The notes under the pieces: model-generated
Seen by the model: the letters and a program-made list of their open reading frames with translations, nothing else
Databases searched by the model: none
What the model was told of the DNA's origin: nothing
Part shown: in pieces, positions 61,811 to 64,000 of the stretch
Layout of the letters: the number at the start of each line of letters is the position of its first letter
How positions within the stretch are numbered: position 1 is the stretch's first letter
Made by a program: the position numbers and the translations under genes
Assembly: GCA_001939145.1 (NCBI GenBank)
Contig: LSRX01000050.1
Coordinates: forward strand, 1,125,092 to 1,189,091
Length of the DNA: 64,000 bases
Direction of reading: 5' to 3'
Origin: Symbiodinium microadriaticum
Lineage: Eukaryota; Sar; Dinophyceae; Suessiales; Symbiodiniaceae

Positions 61811-63998
61811 GGATCTGGGCGTTTTTCGGGGTGTGGGCATTTAGGGGGGAAGACAGATCTGAGAAATTAGTGATCATGTCCCTTCCTTGGGCTTTGGGGT
61901 TTCGGGTTGAGGGGCCGGTCCCCAAGCAATCATACCATAACGCAACCCCGAGACTGTAAAACTGCCTCCAGTTTGGAGGCCCCGATAAGAAGAGTTTAGC
62001 GTGTCACGTGTCGGGATTTGCTGTTGTGGAACTCTCACGCCAGGCCACACTCATACTCACACTACTTCCAATACTACTACAAATACTCATATTGATACTA
62101 ATACGAAAACCATTAGCTTGTGTGTTAACTCGTCGCGGGTGTGTTGGATGTATATGGGGTGTTGGTACTTAGATGGGCAAACGCTTAAACCCTAAACCTT
62201 AAGACCCTAAACCCTAAGCCCTGAAACCCTACAACCCTAAACACTGAAACCCTACAGCCCTAAAAACCCTGAAGCTCTGAAGCCCTAAGCCCTAAAGCCC
62301 AAGTAGGCCCTACAAACCTCAAGCCCTAAAGCCTTAGCCCCTAAACAACGAGGATTTTCAGAATTGACTCCAAAGGGCTCAGAATTGGGCCGTCCTCTCT
62401 GGAATCCAGGCCCAGCGGCTCTTCGGGCTTTTTTTATTTACAGCATATAAGAGGTTTAGTAGAGTTTTTTGTATAGTATGTTGTAGTATATTTATCATGA
62501 CAGTATACTTACGACTGACCATAGTATACTCTAGTGCCTCATCGTAAGTTGTAGTGCAGTTCAGTATGTTATGGTCCATTATAGTAAACCCCAAAAAGTT
62601 GGAAACCGTATTAAGGACAAATAGTGCTGGGATTCCTAATACATTACTTCTAAGGATTGAGGCTATTGGGTTTCCAACTTTTGGGCTTCTACTGTATAGA
62701 CTATTGTAGTAGATTGAATATTATAGCTGGCATCTTTGGCCACGGGATGTCACAGGACTTCGGACATGGGGCAAGCTGCGGCCCGGAAGCCCCAATATGC
62801 TATGTGAATGCTATCTATATATATATATATATCGCGTGATAAGCCCTCAAAACTTTAGGGCCTAAGCCCCAAGCACTAAACACTAAACAGGTAGGGGCGC
62901 CAAATGCTGGCTCGGCCTGAAAGCCCAACCCCCATGACTCCCAGCCTTGATGGCCTGACCGAGCTGTACCTGTACCTCCTAAGAAGGCACAATGTAAGAC
63001 TATGCATCCTGACAACAACCGTCAAGCCCACGAAACCTTCGAGGTGGGACAGACCTGTGCAGCTGCTTCGACGTTGAATGAGTGAGAGTCTGAGAGGCTG
63101 AAAAAACTCTAAATTGTAGGGATTTAGGGTTTAGGGTTTAAGGGGGCTGGGGTGCTGGGTTTGTGGCTAGGTAGTCTTTTTTGTTGAGGTATTCTACTTA
63201 GGGGCAGGGTCCTGTAATATGAATACGATACTCTGGCTTCGTAAACTTGCCTCCATGCCGGCCCTTCGTAAGGGATCCCACTGTTTGATTCGGCGCAAGG
63301 TTACATAGACACGCTGCGCTTGCCTGACTACTAAGCATTTTCTAGATAGGTCCATAATGCTTGCTGCAGAATATTGCAGAATCAGCAGGTTTCGTGGAGG
63401 CGACTCATCTAGGATCGCTCTCGTTGAACATTCCGGACATATTTTTGGTGAAGGGTTCCATTATGGTACCACTTCAGTTGTTATTGCGATGCCTCACTGA
63501 GATTGCGGCTCGATCGAGAATGGAGCGCTTATTGGATGCTGCATATGACAAGATAGATCATGGAAATATGTCATCGCGACTCCTAGCGCCCCAGCGACTT
63601 AACCATAGGCTTGAAAGTTAATGTGTGTGAAATCGGGATTTAGGGTGTATGGCACTATCATGCGCTGTCGTTATGCTGAAGTCCTCCAGATACTACGTTT
63701 GCAGATTGCAGAGGCACCTGATGCTAGCCAGGCATGACGAGGCGTATGATCGGAAGATTGAAATATGTGGGCCCTAACTGGGAACCTGACTGGCCCTAGC
63801 CTACTGAAAAGTACAAAGAAAGACAAGCACGGGATTTCGTGTGCACGAACATGAGCTCAGAAAACTTCTTCGGAGCAGGTTTCGAGCAACTTGCATGTTG
63901 TGGCTTCGCCCAAACTGACACAGCCAGATGACATAGCTTAAACTGCTGAACTGTGCAGACAGGCAATTTTTTTGTAATTGAGGCAAGGGATTGCGCAT
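61811..63998. other. No gene recognised
   Basis: A TCATAC/CTAATAC simple repeat lies at about 62047-62105, C-rich words at 62186-62345, and TTTAGGG at 63123-63140. A degenerate TAGTAT patch lies at 62470-62590. The final kilobase is unique; an 86-residue + frame at 63361-63621 reads MERLLDAAYDKIDHGNMSSR and is not recognised. Confidence 0.4.
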
Positions 63999-64000
63999 TC

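Noticed and set aside
1..64000. CRISPR arrays, bacterial operons, ribosome binding sites
   Set aside because: Tandem repeats present are minisatellites or telomere-like units without spacer/repeat alternation, and gene structure is eukaryotic.

Overview
The window reads as nuclear DNA of a dinoflagellate-type eukaryote, possibly a symbiodiniacean relative. The grounds are: (i) Arabidopsis-type telomere heptamers (CCCTAAA/TTTAGGG, many degenerate) scattered through nearly all 64 kb; (ii) a Ty1/copia-like LTR retrotransposon whose polyprotein resembles dinoflagellate elements; (iii) a 10-nt match to the 3' end of the dinoflagellate spliced leader in both LTRs; (iv) small, isolated exon-like pieces, several encoding pentatricopeptide (PPR) motifs. 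The species is not determined.

Layout. 1-16.9 kb: telomere-like tracts alternating with short unique segments. Four encode recognisable PPR pieces (403-486, 5800-5883, 8765-8829, 10676-10822), all on the + strand. The same interval holds several ~100-bp inverted-repeat (hairpin) elements, a 55-bp tandem repeat and AT-rich or TATG microsatellite blocks. 17.3-18.9 kb: a compact DNA transposon (17331-18910) with one minus-strand transposase gene, ~28-bp terminal inverted repeats and an 8-bp target duplication, Merlin/IS1595-like. 19.6-28.2 kb: a complete copia-like retrotransposon (19573-28159) with two 162-bp LTRs identical as read, a tRNA primer site, gag-protease-integrase and RT-RNase H reading frames, and a GRF zinc-finger frame overlapping the first ORF. 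28.2-64 kb: again telomere-like tracts, hairpin elements, tandem repeats and unique stretches. The only recognisable coding pieces there are a Methyltransf_16-like exon (about 33.0-33.2 kb) and a DHHC palmitoyltransferase exon pair (about 53.0-53.4 kb). A run of N occupies 42513-42935.

How it fits together. The two transposons are the only multi-kilobase or long single-exon genes. Outside them, coding signal comes in 50-150-bp chips, often with C-rich CCCTAAA on the left and G-rich TTTAGGG on the right. Two readings fit: exons separated by introns whose ends carry inverted telomere-like repeats, or gene debris bracketed by telomeric sequence. The first would make the PPR chips exons of one or more long, intron-rich genes. 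No complete host gene, tRNA, rRNA or CRISPR array was found. Most other open frames are shadows of GC-rich genes or translations of microsatellites.
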